From assembly GCA_963707445.1 (NCBI GenBank), contig CAVPPW010000007.1, forward strand, positions 186,001 through 250,000: a stretch of 64,000 bases of DNA, read 5' to 3'. Positions 1 to 7,829 of this stretch are shown in pieces; position 1 is the first letter of the stretch, and every line of letters begins with the position of its first letter. Below the pieces are notes generated by a model that was not told the DNA's origin, ran no database searches, and was given only the letters and a program-made list of their open reading frames with translations. Origin of the DNA: JALORV01 sp963707445 (GTDB taxonomy: Bacteria; Pseudomonadota; Gammaproteobacteria; Burkholderiales; Burkholderiaceae_F). Position numbers and translations under genes: made by a program.

Positions 1-1
1 C

Positions 2-697
2 CTGCTCGACCCGAACTACCTGAAGCAGCGCGCGCAGCTGATCGGGCCGCGCAGCATGGGGGTCGCAGCGGCAGGCGTGCCGCCGGGCACTGTGGTCGCA
101 TGGTCGCCAGACCCTTCGCCGCTGCGGACCGCGACTTCGCACATTTCGGTCGTCGACGACAACGGCCATGCCGTCGCGATGACGACGACGATCGAAGACG
201 TGTTCGGTTCGCGCGTGATGGTGCGCGGCTTCCTGCTGAACAACCAGTTGACCGATTTCTCGTTCATACCCCAGATTGACGGCAAACCGGTCGCGAACCG
301 CGTCGAGCCGGGCAAGAGGCCGCGCAGTTCGATGGCGCCGACGCTGGTGTTCGACCGAGCCAGCGGAGCGCTGGTCGCGACCGTCGGGTCGCCCGGTGGA
401 TCGCAGATCATTGGCTATGTCGCCAAGACGCTGGTTGGCGTGCTCGACTGGAACCTCGACATTCAGCAGGCCATCGCGCTGCCGAACTTCGGTTCGCGCA
501 ACGGTCCGACTGAGGTCGAGAAGGGACGGATCAGTGTCACGGTGATCGAGGCGTTGCAGGCGCGCGGCCACGACGTCCGCGAGGTCGACATGGGAAGTGG
601 CTTGCAGGGCATCGTCCGCGTCCGCCTGCCGGATGGCCGGCTCGGATGGGCCGGCGGTGCCGATCCGCGGCGCGAAGGGGTTGCACTCGGTGATTGA
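2..697 (+). CDS. ggt: Gamma-glutamyltransferase, C-terminal part (5' end outside window)
   Basis: The reading frame is already open at the left edge and encodes the C-terminal portion (small subunit) of a gamma-glutamyltranspeptidase. This enzyme cleaves the gamma-glutamyl bond of glutathione and related compounds, usually in the periplasm. The visible text starts with the family stretch LDPNYLKQRAQLIGPRSMG, just before the autoprocessing site. The motif ATSHISVVD contains the threonine that becomes the catalytic N-terminal nucleophile (TTHxSVVD in the E. coli protein). Further on are GSPGGSQII and a closing GGADPRREG, both typical of the small subunit. The large subunit and signal peptide lie outside the window, so full-length integrity cannot be judged. 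The family assignment is secure; substrate preference is not. Confidence 0.9.
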   Translation: MLDPNYLKQRAQLIGPRSMGVAAAGVPPGTVVAWSPDPSPLRTATSHISVVDDNGHAVAMTTTIEDVFGSRVMVRGFLLNNQLTDFSFIPQIDGKPVANRVEPGKRPRSSMAPTLVFDRASGALVATVGSPGGSQIIGYVAKTLVGVLDWNLDIQQAIALPNFGSRNGPTEVEKGRISVTVIEALQARGHDVREVDMGSGLQGIVRVRLPDGRLGWAGGADPRREGVALGD

Positions 698-749
698 AAC
701 GGATTGCTAGACTGACGCCCCCTCAACGAATTCATCGGGACGACGCGCC

Positions 750-1256
750 ATGACGATCAAGGTCGGAGACCGGCTGCCGGACGGCGAATTGCAGGAGTTC
801 ATTGAAGTCGAAACCGCGGGCTGCTCGCTCGGCCCCAACACGTTCAAGGTGGCCGACCAGGTCAAGGGCAAGAAGATCGCGATATTCGGCCTGCCGGGTG
901 CGTACACGCCGACCTGTTCGGCGAAGCACGTGCCGGGCTACGTCGCGAAGTTCGACCAGCTGAAGGCCAAGGGCGTCGACGAGATTTGGTGCCTCGCAGT
1001 CAACGACGCGTTTGTGATGGGCGCCTGGGGTCGTGACCAGAAGTCGACCGGGAAGGTGCGGATGATGGCCGACGGCTCGGCCGCCTACACCAAGAAGCTC
1101 GGACTCGAACTCGATCTCACCGAGCGTGGGATGGGAGTCCGCTGCCAGCGGTTTTCGATGCTGGTCGATAACGGTGCGGTGAAGACACTCAACGTCGAGG
1201 CTCCCGGGAAGTTCGAAGTCAGCGATGCCGACACGATGCTGAAGCAACTCGGCTGA
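750..1256 (+). CDS. Peroxiredoxin, Prx5 type
   Basis: A 168-aa thiol peroxidase of the Prx5 subfamily, which reduces hydrogen peroxide and organic hydroperoxides using thioredoxin, glutaredoxin or glutathione as reductant. The core motif LPGAYTPTCSAKHVPGY holds the peroxidatic cysteine in the TPTC context, and KSTGKVRMMADG and GMGVRCQRF match the rest of the fold. There is no C-terminal glutaredoxin domain, unlike the hybrid Prx5-Grx proteins of some proteobacteria. The protein is expected to be cytoplasmic because no signal peptide is visible. It stands alone, 52 bp after the gamma-glutamyltransferase, and is followed by a clear terminator. The link to glutathione turnover next door is only suggestive. 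Confidence 0.92.
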   Translation: MTIKVGDRLPDGELQEFIEVETAGCSLGPNTFKVADQVKGKKIAIFGLPGAYTPTCSAKHVPGYVAKFDQLKAKGVDEIWCLAVNDAFVMGAWGRDQKSTGKVRMMADGSAAYTKKLGLELDLTERGMGVRCQRFSMLVDNGAVKTLNVEAPGKFEVSDADTMLKQLG

Positions 1257-1275
1257 GGGCCTGCATCTGAATGTC

Positions 1276-1300
1276 GACGCCGCCCGCAGGCGGCGTCTTT
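1276..1300 (+). terminator. Intrinsic terminator after the peroxiredoxin gene
   Basis: A perfect 9-bp GC stem (GACGCCGCC at 1276-1284, GGCGGCGTC at 1289-1297) with loop CGCA is followed by a short T run. It lies 19 bp after the peroxiredoxin stop and abuts the end of the convergent murJ gene. Confidence 0.75.
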
Positions 1301-2856
1301 CATCGTGCGGCCGGCCGGTCGTGGCGGAAGTCGTGCAAGCTGAACCCGAGGATCCGCAGCGCCGCGAAGTAGGTCGCCGCCGCACCAGCGATGAGGGCCG
1401 CCAGGAGCGCGGCCCGCTGCCATGGCGTGCGTTCCAGCGCGGTCCAGTCGATAAACTGCTGCGCCCACGCGAGCAGCGCCGCGAGTGCGCAAAGCGCGAC
1501 GGCAAGTCGCAATACGAAGCTGCGCCAGCCGGGCTGCCGCCGGTAGACGCCGCGGCGGACCAGGCCGGCATACAGCGCCAGCGCGTTGGCGCAGGCCCCG
1601 AGGCTGACCGAAAGCGCCAGACCTGCATGAGCCAGCCAGGGCACGAGCGCGAGGTTGGCGATCTGTGTCGCCACCAGCACGCCAATGGCAATCTTCACCG
1701 GCGTGCGGATGTCCTTCTGAGCATAAAAGCCGGGCGCCAGGATCTTTACCGCGATGAGCCCGATCAGGCCAACCGCGTAGCCGATCACAGCAACGCTCGT
1801 TTGATGCACGTCCCGGGCCGTGAACTCGCGGCCCTGGAACAGAACCGCGACGATGCCATCGGCCAGCATGCCGAGCCCGACGGCGGCCGGCAGCGCCAAC
1901 AGGAAGATCAGGCGCAGGCCCCAATCCAGCAGTCGCGAGTAATCGTCCATCCGCCGTTCGGAGAACGCCGACGACAGGCTCGGCAGCAGCACGGTCCCCA
2001 GCGCGACCCCGAGCAGCGCGGTCGGGAATTCCATCAGGCGGTCGGCAAACGCGAGCCAGGTCACGCTGCCCGTCGCCAAGTGCGAGGCGATGTTGGTGTT
2101 AATGATGATCGACAGCTGCGCGACGGAAACCGAGAAGATCGCCGGCAGCATCAGCGCCGCGACGCGGCGCACATCGGGATCGGCGAATGCGGAACGTGCG
2201 CCGCCGATACGCAGCTGCAGCCCCGCGCGCCGCAGCGCGGTCCACTGCAGACCGAGCTGCAGGACGCCACCGAGCAGCACCGCAAACGCCAGAGCCATGA
2301 TCGGCTGCGACAGCCGCGGCGCGAGCCAGAGCGCGCAGCCGATGAACGAGAGGTTCAGCAGCACCGGCGTGAACGCGGGGACCGCGAAGCGCCGATAGGT
2401 GTTCAGCACCCCGGCTGCGAGCGCCACCAGCGACATGAACAGGATGTACGGAAACATCCAACGCGTCATCACAGTGGCAAGGTCGAAAGCGGCCGGGTCG
2501 CGCGCCAGCCCGGACGCGATCAGCCAGACTAGCGCCGGCGCCGCCACGACCCCTACGACCGAGACCCCGAACAGGATCCAGAAGAGGGCCGACGCGACGT
2601 GCCCTGCGAACGACGTGGTGGCAGCGTCGTCGCTGCGCGCCTTCACGTCCGCCAGCAGCGGAACAAAGGCCTGTTGGAACGCGCCTTCACCGAAGAGCCG
2701 GCGCAGCAGGTTCGGCAACCGGAATGCGACGTTGAACGCATCGGTCTCCGCGCTCGCGCCGAACGTTCGCGAGATGATCATGTCGCGGGCGAGGCCGGTG
2801 ATACGCGACAACAGCGTAAGGCTGCTGACGGTCGCGACGGCGCGGAAAAGATTCAT
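1300..2856 (-). CDS. murJ: Lipid II flippase MurJ
   Basis: A 518-aa polytopic inner-membrane protein of the MATE-like MOP superfamily that flips the peptidoglycan precursor lipid II across the cytoplasmic membrane. The N-terminus MNLFRAVATVSSLTLLSRITG and the region FGASAETDAFNVAFRLPNLLRR, followed by GEGAFQQAFVP, are hallmarks of the family (formerly MviN). About 14 hydrophobic segments are expected and the length is normal. The gene is divergent from rpsT, which is its usual neighbour in beta- and gammaproteobacteria. The start is the ATG at 2856; the reading frame is intact to the TGA at 1300-1302. Confidence 0.96.
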   Translation of the reverse strand: MNLFRAVATVSSLTLLSRITGLARDMIISRTFGASAETDAFNVAFRLPNLLRRLFGEGAFQQAFVPLLADVKARSDDAATTSFAGHVASALFWILFGVSVVGVVAAPALVWLIASGLARDPAAFDLATVMTRWMFPYILFMSLVALAAGVLNTYRRFAVPAFTPVLLNLSFIGCALWLAPRLSQPIMALAFAVLLGGVLQLGLQWTALRRAGLQLRIGGARSAFADPDVRRVAALMLPAIFSVSVAQLSIIINTNIASHLATGSVTWLAFADRLMEFPTALLGVALGTVLLPSLSSAFSERRMDDYSRLLDWGLRLIFLLALPAAVGLGMLADGIVAVLFQGREFTARDVHQTSVAVIGYAVGLIGLIAVKILAPGFYAQKDIRTPVKIAIGVLVATQIANLALVPWLAHAGLALSVSLGACANALALYAGLVRRGVYRRQPGWRSFVLRLAVALCALAALLAWAQQFIDWTALERTPWQRAALLAALIAGAAATYFAALRILGFSLHDFRHDRPAAR

Positions 2857-2926
2857 TGCGGGAGCCCTGGCCGGCAGGGGCGCAGGGCGCGTCGGCGGCC
2901 GAATTGCGCTGAGTCGCGCCGGATTT

Positions 2927-2955
2927 TTGTGGTTAAGCGGTTGATTTGATATAGT
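2927..2955 (+). promoter_or_regulatory. Sigma-70 promoter for rpsT
   Basis: TTGTGG at 2927-2932 and TATAGT at 2950-2955 are separated by exactly 17 bp. A GGG-containing discriminator follows, as expected for a ribosomal protein gene under growth-rate control. Transcription would start near 2962 and leave a leader of roughly 140 nt before rpsT, long enough for the S20 autoregulation known in E. coli, though no specific structure was worked out. Confidence 0.6.
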
Positions 2956-3101
2956 TTAGGGCTTTTCCGCCGGCGCTTTAGGCGCCAAGGCTTCGCAACA
3001 TCGAAGCTTCCGCGGCGAAACTGCAGCGCTCGTCATGCGCAGCAGTCCGCAGCAGGCAACACGCACACGGACCGGGCCCCGGTCCAACACAGGAACGAGA
3101 A

Positions 3102-3365
3102 ATGGCGAATTCCAAGCAGGCTCGCAAGCGCGCGCGCCAGTCGACCGAGCGCAATGCCCAGAATGCATCGCAGCGTTCACGCGTCCGCACAGCAGTGAAG
3201 TCGGTGCGCAAGGCCGTCGCGGCCGGTGACAAGAAGGCGGCGATGGAGATAATGAGCAAAGCCACCAGCGTCATCGATTCGATCGCGGACAAGAAAGTGG
3301 TCCACAAGAACACCGCCGCACGCAACAAGAGCCGCCTCGCGGCTGCCATCAAGGCAATGGCTTAA
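3102..3365 (+). CDS. rpsT: 30S ribosomal protein S20
   Basis: An 87-aa, lysine- and arginine-rich protein beginning MANSKQARKRARQSTERNAQ, the standard start of S20, a primary 16S rRNA-binding protein of the small subunit. It continues with RSRVRTAVKSVRKA and ends with KNTAARNKSRLAAAIKAMA, the conserved helical C-terminus. Length is typical. The gene is divergent from murJ, has its own consensus promoter and a long leader. The ATG at 3102 is preceded by a plausible Shine-Dalgarno stretch (ACAGGAACGAGAA). Confidence 0.97.
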   Translation: MANSKQARKRARQSTERNAQNASQRSRVRTAVKSVRKAVAAGDKKAAMEIMSKATSVIDSIADKKVVHKNTAARNKSRLAAAIKAMA

Positions 3366-3446
3366 CCGTCGGTTCGGGCATCGCCCCGGACTACCGGCCC
3401 GCCGGGCGCTGGCCGGCGCGGTCCCGGGCCCCGGCGCGCCCGCCGC

Positions 3447-3797
3447 TTACGCGATATTGCTGCTCGCTGTTTCGGGTTGTGGTGTGCGGTCCGGGAGCGA
3501 ACAGCCCTCATAGACCGGCAGGTCGTTGTCCCTCGCAAAATTCATCACGAAGTCGTACGCCATGCGCTCGAGTTCACGCAGGCGTTCGTCGACGACAACG
3601 CACCTGACCCCGCCGACCAGCGTCGGCCGCACGTACGGCGAATAGCCGATATACGCATCGCGGCCATTCGCGAGGCCGCCCGGTCGATAGCACGACATCA
3701 CGCCGCACAGCCGCTCGCCCCAGTCGCTCGGCCGAAACGGCCGGCCGGACGACGTCACGCCGTGAATGAAGAACTCACGAGGCTTGGGTGCGGGCAT
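3447..3797 (-). CDS. DUF3579 family protein
   Basis: A 116-aa protein matching the DUF3579 family, which is largely restricted to betaproteobacteria. The recognisable segment is FIHGVTSSGRPFRPSDWGER, followed by LCGVMSCYRP and the central SPYVRPTLVGGVRCVVVD. Its function is unknown. In many Burkholderiales it lies between rpsT and the arginine genes, as here in broad outline, except that a decarboxylase and a GMC oxidoreductase intervene. A longer in-frame start exists 67 codons upstream, but that extension is unlike the family and would overlap the divergent decarboxylase promoter, so the ATG at 3797 was chosen. Confidence 0.8.
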   Translation of the reverse strand: MPAPKPREFFIHGVTSSGRPFRPSDWGERLCGVMSCYRPGGLANGRDAYIGYSPYVRPTLVGGVRCVVVDERLRELERMAYDFVMNFARDNDLPVYEGCSLPDRTPQPETASSNIA

Positions 3798-3992
3798 GGT
3801 GGCGGAATCTGACACGACGATCGAGGCAGCGCGTCCGCATCCGCCGAGTATCTGTGAGCACTCGACGGCACGCGCCGCAGGCAGATCGGACGGCCGAAGT
3901 CTATCGGAGCGTCGCGCGACATTGGGACACGCTGCGGCCGGCCCGCCTCGCCGCGTCTCGAGTTTGATCGCTCCGATCGAGCGGCGGCTCGC

Positions 3993-4021
3993 TTGCAATT
4001 GGTTCGCAATTGCCGCATAAA
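3993..4021 (+). promoter_or_regulatory. Promoter with inverted repeat upstream of the decarboxylase gene
   Basis: TTGCAA at 3993-3998 and CATAAA at 4016-4021 have a 17-bp spacer. An inverted repeat, GCAATTG at 3995-4001 and CAATTGC at 4007-4013, overlaps the -35 box and fills the spacer. It could be an operator for a dimeric repressor, but no regulator is adjacent. The start codon at 4053 lies about 25 nt beyond the expected transcription start. Confidence 0.45.
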
Positions 4022-4052
4022 GCGGCCCTTCGCCTGCGCACCGCGTTCCCGC

Positions 4053-6080
4053 ATGTCCAAGCCCGTTTCCAAGGTGCTCGTCATCAATGACGAGCCTCTG
4101 ATCCTGCGCGAACTGCTGAAGGGGCTTAACTCGGCGGCGCGTTCACTCGACAATCCCTACGGCATCACCTTCGTCGGCGCGCTGACCGCGAAAGAAGGAC
4201 TGGCACAGATCGAGCGCGACGGCGACGTCCAGACCGCGATCGTCGACGACAAGCTGTATGCGGTGCAGGACACACGCCGCAGGAAAAATGGCACCAAGGA
4301 AGGCCCGCGCAACCTGCAGGTGTCCGCGCTCAAACTGGTCCAGCGCATCACGGCCTTGCGCCCCGAGCTCGACATCTACATCCTGATCGAAAAGGAAAAG
4401 GAGGATCAGGTGGTCGACGCGCTGTTTGCCGAAGCGGTCGACGGCTACTTCTATCGCGAGGAGCGCGACTATCGCGGCATGTACCGGATCCTGAACGCGC
4501 AGATCGCTGAACGCACACGCACGCCGTTCTACGACGCGCTGAAGGCCTACGTGATGGCGGCCAAGGATGCCTGGCACACGCCGGGGCATTCCAGCGGAGA
4601 CTCGATGCGCGGCAGCCCATGGGTTAACGAGTTCTACGACTTCATGGGTGAGCATGTCTTCGACGCCGACCTGTCGGTCTCGGTCAAAGCACTCGATTCG
4701 CTGATGGAGCCGACCGGCGTCATCGCCGAGGCGCAGCAGATGGCGGCGAAGGCATTCGGTGCGCGCCGCACCTTCTTTGCGACCAATGGCACATCAACCG
4801 CAAACAAGGTGATTCTGCAGACGCTGATCGCCCCCGGCGAAAAGCTGCTGCTCGACCGCAACTGCCACAAGTCGGTGCATCACGGCGTCGTGCTGTCGGG
4901 CGCACAGCCGGTGTACCTGGATTCCTCGGTCAACCGCAAGTACGGCGTGTTCGGCCCGGTCCCGAAGAAGACGATCCTGCAGGCGATCGAGGAGCACCCG
5001 GACGCGCAGATCCTGGTGCTCACCTCGTGCACCTACGACGGGCTGCGCTACGACCTGAAGCCGATCATCGACGCCGCGCACGAGCGCGGCATCAAGGTGC
5101 TGATCGACGAAGCCTGGTTCGCGCATGCGCGCTTCCACCCGGCGCTGCGCCCCACCGCTCTCGAGTCAGGCGCCGACTACGCGACGCAGTCGGCGCACAA
5201 GACGCTCTCAGCGCTGTCGCAGGCCGCCTACATCCACGTCAACGATCCGACTTTCAACGAGCACATTTTCCGCGAGAACTTCAACATGCATACATCGACA
5301 AGTCCGATGTACAGCATGATTGCGAGCCTCGATGTGAGCCGCAAGCAGTCGGTGCTCGAGGGCTACAAGCTGCTGCAGCGGACGCTGATGCTGGCCGACG
5401 AATTGCGTGAGCAGATCAACTCGACCGGCGTCTTTCGCGTGCTCGAGCTCGAGGACCTGCTGCCCGACGAGGTCAAGGACGACGGCATACGGCTCGACCC
5501 GACAAAGGTGACGGTCGACATCTCGTCGTGCGGCATGACCGTCGACGACCTGCAGAGCGAGCTGTACACGCGCTTCAACATCACGGTCGAAAAATCGACG
5601 TTCAATACGCTGACACTGCTGCTGACTATCGGCACGACACGGTCGAAGTGCTCGCGCCTGTACGACGCACTGATGCGCATTGCGCGCGAGAAGCGCGCGC
5701 CGCGGCGGCTGTACCGCACGCCCGATCTGCCGCCGTTCACCGAGCTGGTGTCGCTGCCGCGCGACGCGTATTACGCAACCGGCGAGCTGGTGCCGTTGCT
5801 CGACGAGAACGACCAGCTCAATGGCAAGCTGGCCGGCCGCATCTGCTGCGACCAGATCGTGCCGTACCCGCCAGGCATTCCGGTGTTGGTCCCAGGGCAG
5901 CGCATCACGCCGAATATCGTCGATTTCCTGGTGCGCTACCTGCGAGTGCAGAACAAGGTCGAGCTGCACGGAGTCGTCTATCAGGGCTATGTGCCGTCCA
6001 TCCGCGTGCTGATGGATGCCGAGGAGCGGCAGATCGCAGCGCTGGCGCCCGCCAAGGGGCCGCGACGCCGCGCCGCATAG
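4053..6080 (+). CDS. PLP-dependent Orn/Lys/Arg decarboxylase (class I)
   Basis: A 675-aa decarboxylase of the fold-type I Orn/Lys/Arg group, which turns a basic amino acid into its polyamine precursor (putrescine, cadaverine or agmatine) with release of CO2. Residues 1-130 form the receiver-like wing domain. The PLP domain carries TPGHSSGDSMRGSPWVNEFY, a GTSTANK phosphate-binding stretch and QSAHKTLSALSQ with the Schiff-base lysine. The C-terminal domain contains PYPPGIPVLVPG. Which amino acid is used cannot be told from sequence alone; neighbouring arginine genes make arginine or ornithine attractive, but this is inference. The start is the ATG at 4053 downstream of a good promoter; an in-frame ATG at 3993 lies inside that promoter and is rejected. 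Confidence 0.9.
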   Translation: MSKPVSKVLVINDEPLILRELLKGLNSAARSLDNPYGITFVGALTAKEGLAQIERDGDVQTAIVDDKLYAVQDTRRRKNGTKEGPRNLQVSALKLVQRITALRPELDIYILIEKEKEDQVVDALFAEAVDGYFYREERDYRGMYRILNAQIAERTRTPFYDALKAYVMAAKDAWHTPGHSSGDSMRGSPWVNEFYDFMGEHVFDADLSVSVKALDSLMEPTGVIAEAQQMAAKAFGARRTFFATNGTSTANKVILQTLIAPGEKLLLDRNCHKSVHHGVVLSGAQPVYLDSSVNRKYGVFGPVPKKTILQAIEEHPDAQILVLTSCTYDGLRYDLKPIIDAAHERGIKVLIDEAWFAHARFHPALRPTALESGADYATQSAHKTLSALSQAAYIHVNDPTFNEHIFRENFNMHTSTSPMYSMIASLDVSRKQSVLEGYKLLQRTLMLADELREQINSTGVFRVLELEDLLPDEVKDDGIRLDPTKVTVDISSCGMTVDDLQSELYTRFNITVEKSTFNTLTLLLTIGTTRSKCSRLYDALMRIAREKRAPRRLYRTPDLPPFTELVSLPRDAYYATGELVPLLDENDQLNGKLAGRICCDQIVPYPPGIPVLVPGQRITPNIVDFLVRYLRVQNKVELHGVVYQGYVPSIRVLMDAEERQIAALAPAKGPRRRAA

Positions 6081-6095
6081 CACGGCCGTACAAGA

Positions 6096-7742
6096 TCAGG
6101 CGGTCTGGCCGAGGGCACGCACGACGAGTGCCGCGCCCTTTTCCGCAATCATCAGCGTTGGCGCATTGGTGTTGCCCGACGTGATCGTCGGCATGATCGA
6201 TGCGTCGATCACGCGCAGTGACCCGACGCCGTGCACACGCAGCTCCGCGTCGACGACGGCCGCGGGATCCGCGATCGGTCCCATTTTGGCCGTGCCCACC
6301 GGATGAAAGATCGTCGTGCCGACGTCGCCTGCAGCGCGTGCGAGATCGTCATCGGACTGCAGGTGTGGACCCGGCAGGAACTCCTGCGGCGCATAGCGGG
6401 CGAGTGCGCCGGAGGCGACGATGCGTCGCGTCAGCCGCAAGGCATCAGTGGCAACACGGCGATCGGCCTCGGTCGTTAGGTAGCGCGGAGCAATGGCGGG
6501 CGGCGCCAGCGGATCGGCAGTGCGGGGTCGCACCGTGCCGCGCGACGTCGGCCGCAGGTTGCACACCGACGCCGTGAACGCGGGGAATGAATGCAGCGGC
6601 TCGCCGAAGCGATCCAGCGAGAGCGGCTGCACGTGATATTCGACGTTTGGACGCCGATGCTCCGCGCTCGAGCGTGCGAACGCGCCGAGCTGGCTCGGAC
6701 TCATCGTCAGCGGTCCGCGGCGCGTGCAGACGTACTGCAGCACCATCGCCAGTTTGGCGAGCGGATTGGCGGCCAGCGTATTCAGTGTGCGCACCCCGCT
6801 AACCTTGAACGCCGTGCGCAGCTGCAGATGATCCTGCAGGTTGCCACCGACGCCGGGAAGATCGGCAACGAGCGGCAGTTGCAGCGATTGCAGCAGCGAC
6901 CCCGGCCCAACGCCCGACAGCTGCAGCAGCTGCGGCGAGGCCACTGCGCCGGCAGCAAGGATAACCTCCCGCCCAGCGCGTACCGCAATGCGCGCCCCTC
7001 CGCGCAGCACCTCGACACCGACACAGCGCCGGCCTTCGAAGCACAATCGAGTCGCGCGGGTATCCGTCAGCACCGCGAGATTCGGTCGCTGGCGCGCCGG
7101 CACGAGAAACGCCTGCGCGGCGTTCCAGCGGACGCCGCGACGCTGGTTCACGTCGAAGTAGCCGCAACCGAAGTTGTCGCCGCGATTGAAGTCATCGATG
7201 GCAGGAATTCCCTGTTCCGCAGCCGCCTGCCTGAACGCGTTCAGCACCGTCCACTCGACGCGCGGCTTCTCGACGCGCCACTCGTTGCCGGCGCCATGGA
7301 ACGGGTCGGCGCCGCGGTGATAGTCCTCGTGGCGCATGAAGTGCGGCAGCACATCGTCCCAGCCCCAGCCCGGGTTGCTGCCGTAGCCTTCACCGTCGCG
7401 CCAGCCGTCGTAATCCTCGCGCTGGCCGCGCATGTAGATCATGCCGTTGATCGAGGAGCATCCGCCCAGCACGCGGCCGCGCGGATAACGGATCGCGCGG
7501 CCGTTCAGTCCCGGCTCCTCTTCCGTGCTGAAGCACCAGTCAGTACGCGGATTGCCGATGCAGTAGAGGTAGCCGACCGGCACCCTGATCCACAGATAGT
7601 CGTCGCTGCCTCCGGCTTCCAGCACCGCGACCCGGCAACGCGGGTCGACCGAGAGTCTGTTCGCCAGCAGGCAGCCCGCGGTCCCCGCGCCGACGATGAC
7701 CACGTCGAACTCACCGAGCAGATCCGATGTGCGGGTCAGCAT
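6096..7742 (-). CDS. GMC-family FAD-dependent oxidoreductase
   Basis: A 548-aa glucose-methanol-choline oxidoreductase. It binds FAD through VVIVGAGTAGCLLANRLS near the N-terminus, followed by the family signature RGRVLGGCSSINGMIYMRGQ. The C-terminal half holds HPVGTAKMG, with the catalytic histidine, and NTNAPTLMIAEKGA, which completes the cofactor site. Such proteins oxidise alcohols (choline, long-chain or aromatic alcohols); the substrate here is not predictable. It is convergent with the decarboxylase and divergent from argD. The start ATG at 7742 gives the normal N-terminus; a longer open frame upstream overlaps argD control DNA and has no family similarity. Confidence 0.9.
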   Translation of the reverse strand: MLTRTSDLLGEFDVVIVGAGTAGCLLANRLSVDPRCRVAVLEAGGSDDYLWIRVPVGYLYCIGNPRTDWCFSTEEEPGLNGRAIRYPRGRVLGGCSSINGMIYMRGQREDYDGWRDGEGYGSNPGWGWDDVLPHFMRHEDYHRGADPFHGAGNEWRVEKPRVEWTVLNAFRQAAAEQGIPAIDDFNRGDNFGCGYFDVNQRRGVRWNAAQAFLVPARQRPNLAVLTDTRATRLCFEGRRCVGVEVLRGGARIAVRAGREVILAAGAVASPQLLQLSGVGPGSLLQSLQLPLVADLPGVGGNLQDHLQLRTAFKVSGVRTLNTLAANPLAKLAMVLQYVCTRRGPLTMSPSQLGAFARSSAEHRRPNVEYHVQPLSLDRFGEPLHSFPAFTASVCNLRPTSRGTVRPRTADPLAPPAIAPRYLTTEADRRVATDALRLTRRIVASGALARYAPQEFLPGPHLQSDDDLARAAGDVGTTIFHPVGTAKMGPIADPAAVVDAELRVHGVGSLRVIDASIMPTITSGNTNAPTLMIAEKGAALVVRALGQTA

Positions 7743-7757
7743 GACAACGCCTTTCCC

Positions 7758-7806
7758 TATAATGTTGCAAACGCGGCTGCAGGTTCCCGGCGCCGCGTTT
7801 TTCTTT
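7758..7806 (+). terminator. TATAAT box followed at once by a terminator-like hairpin ahead of argD
   Basis: A perfect TATAAT lies at 7758-7763, though its -35 is poor. It is followed by the arms AAACGCGGC (7769-7777) and GCCGCGTTT (7792-7800) with a T-rich tail to 7806. On the + strand this is a convincing Rho-independent terminator 24 bp before argD. It could insulate argD, end a short RNA or be a relic of an older gene order. Confidence 0.55.
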
Positions 7807-7829
7807 TCGGCCACGCAGGAGTGCGAACG

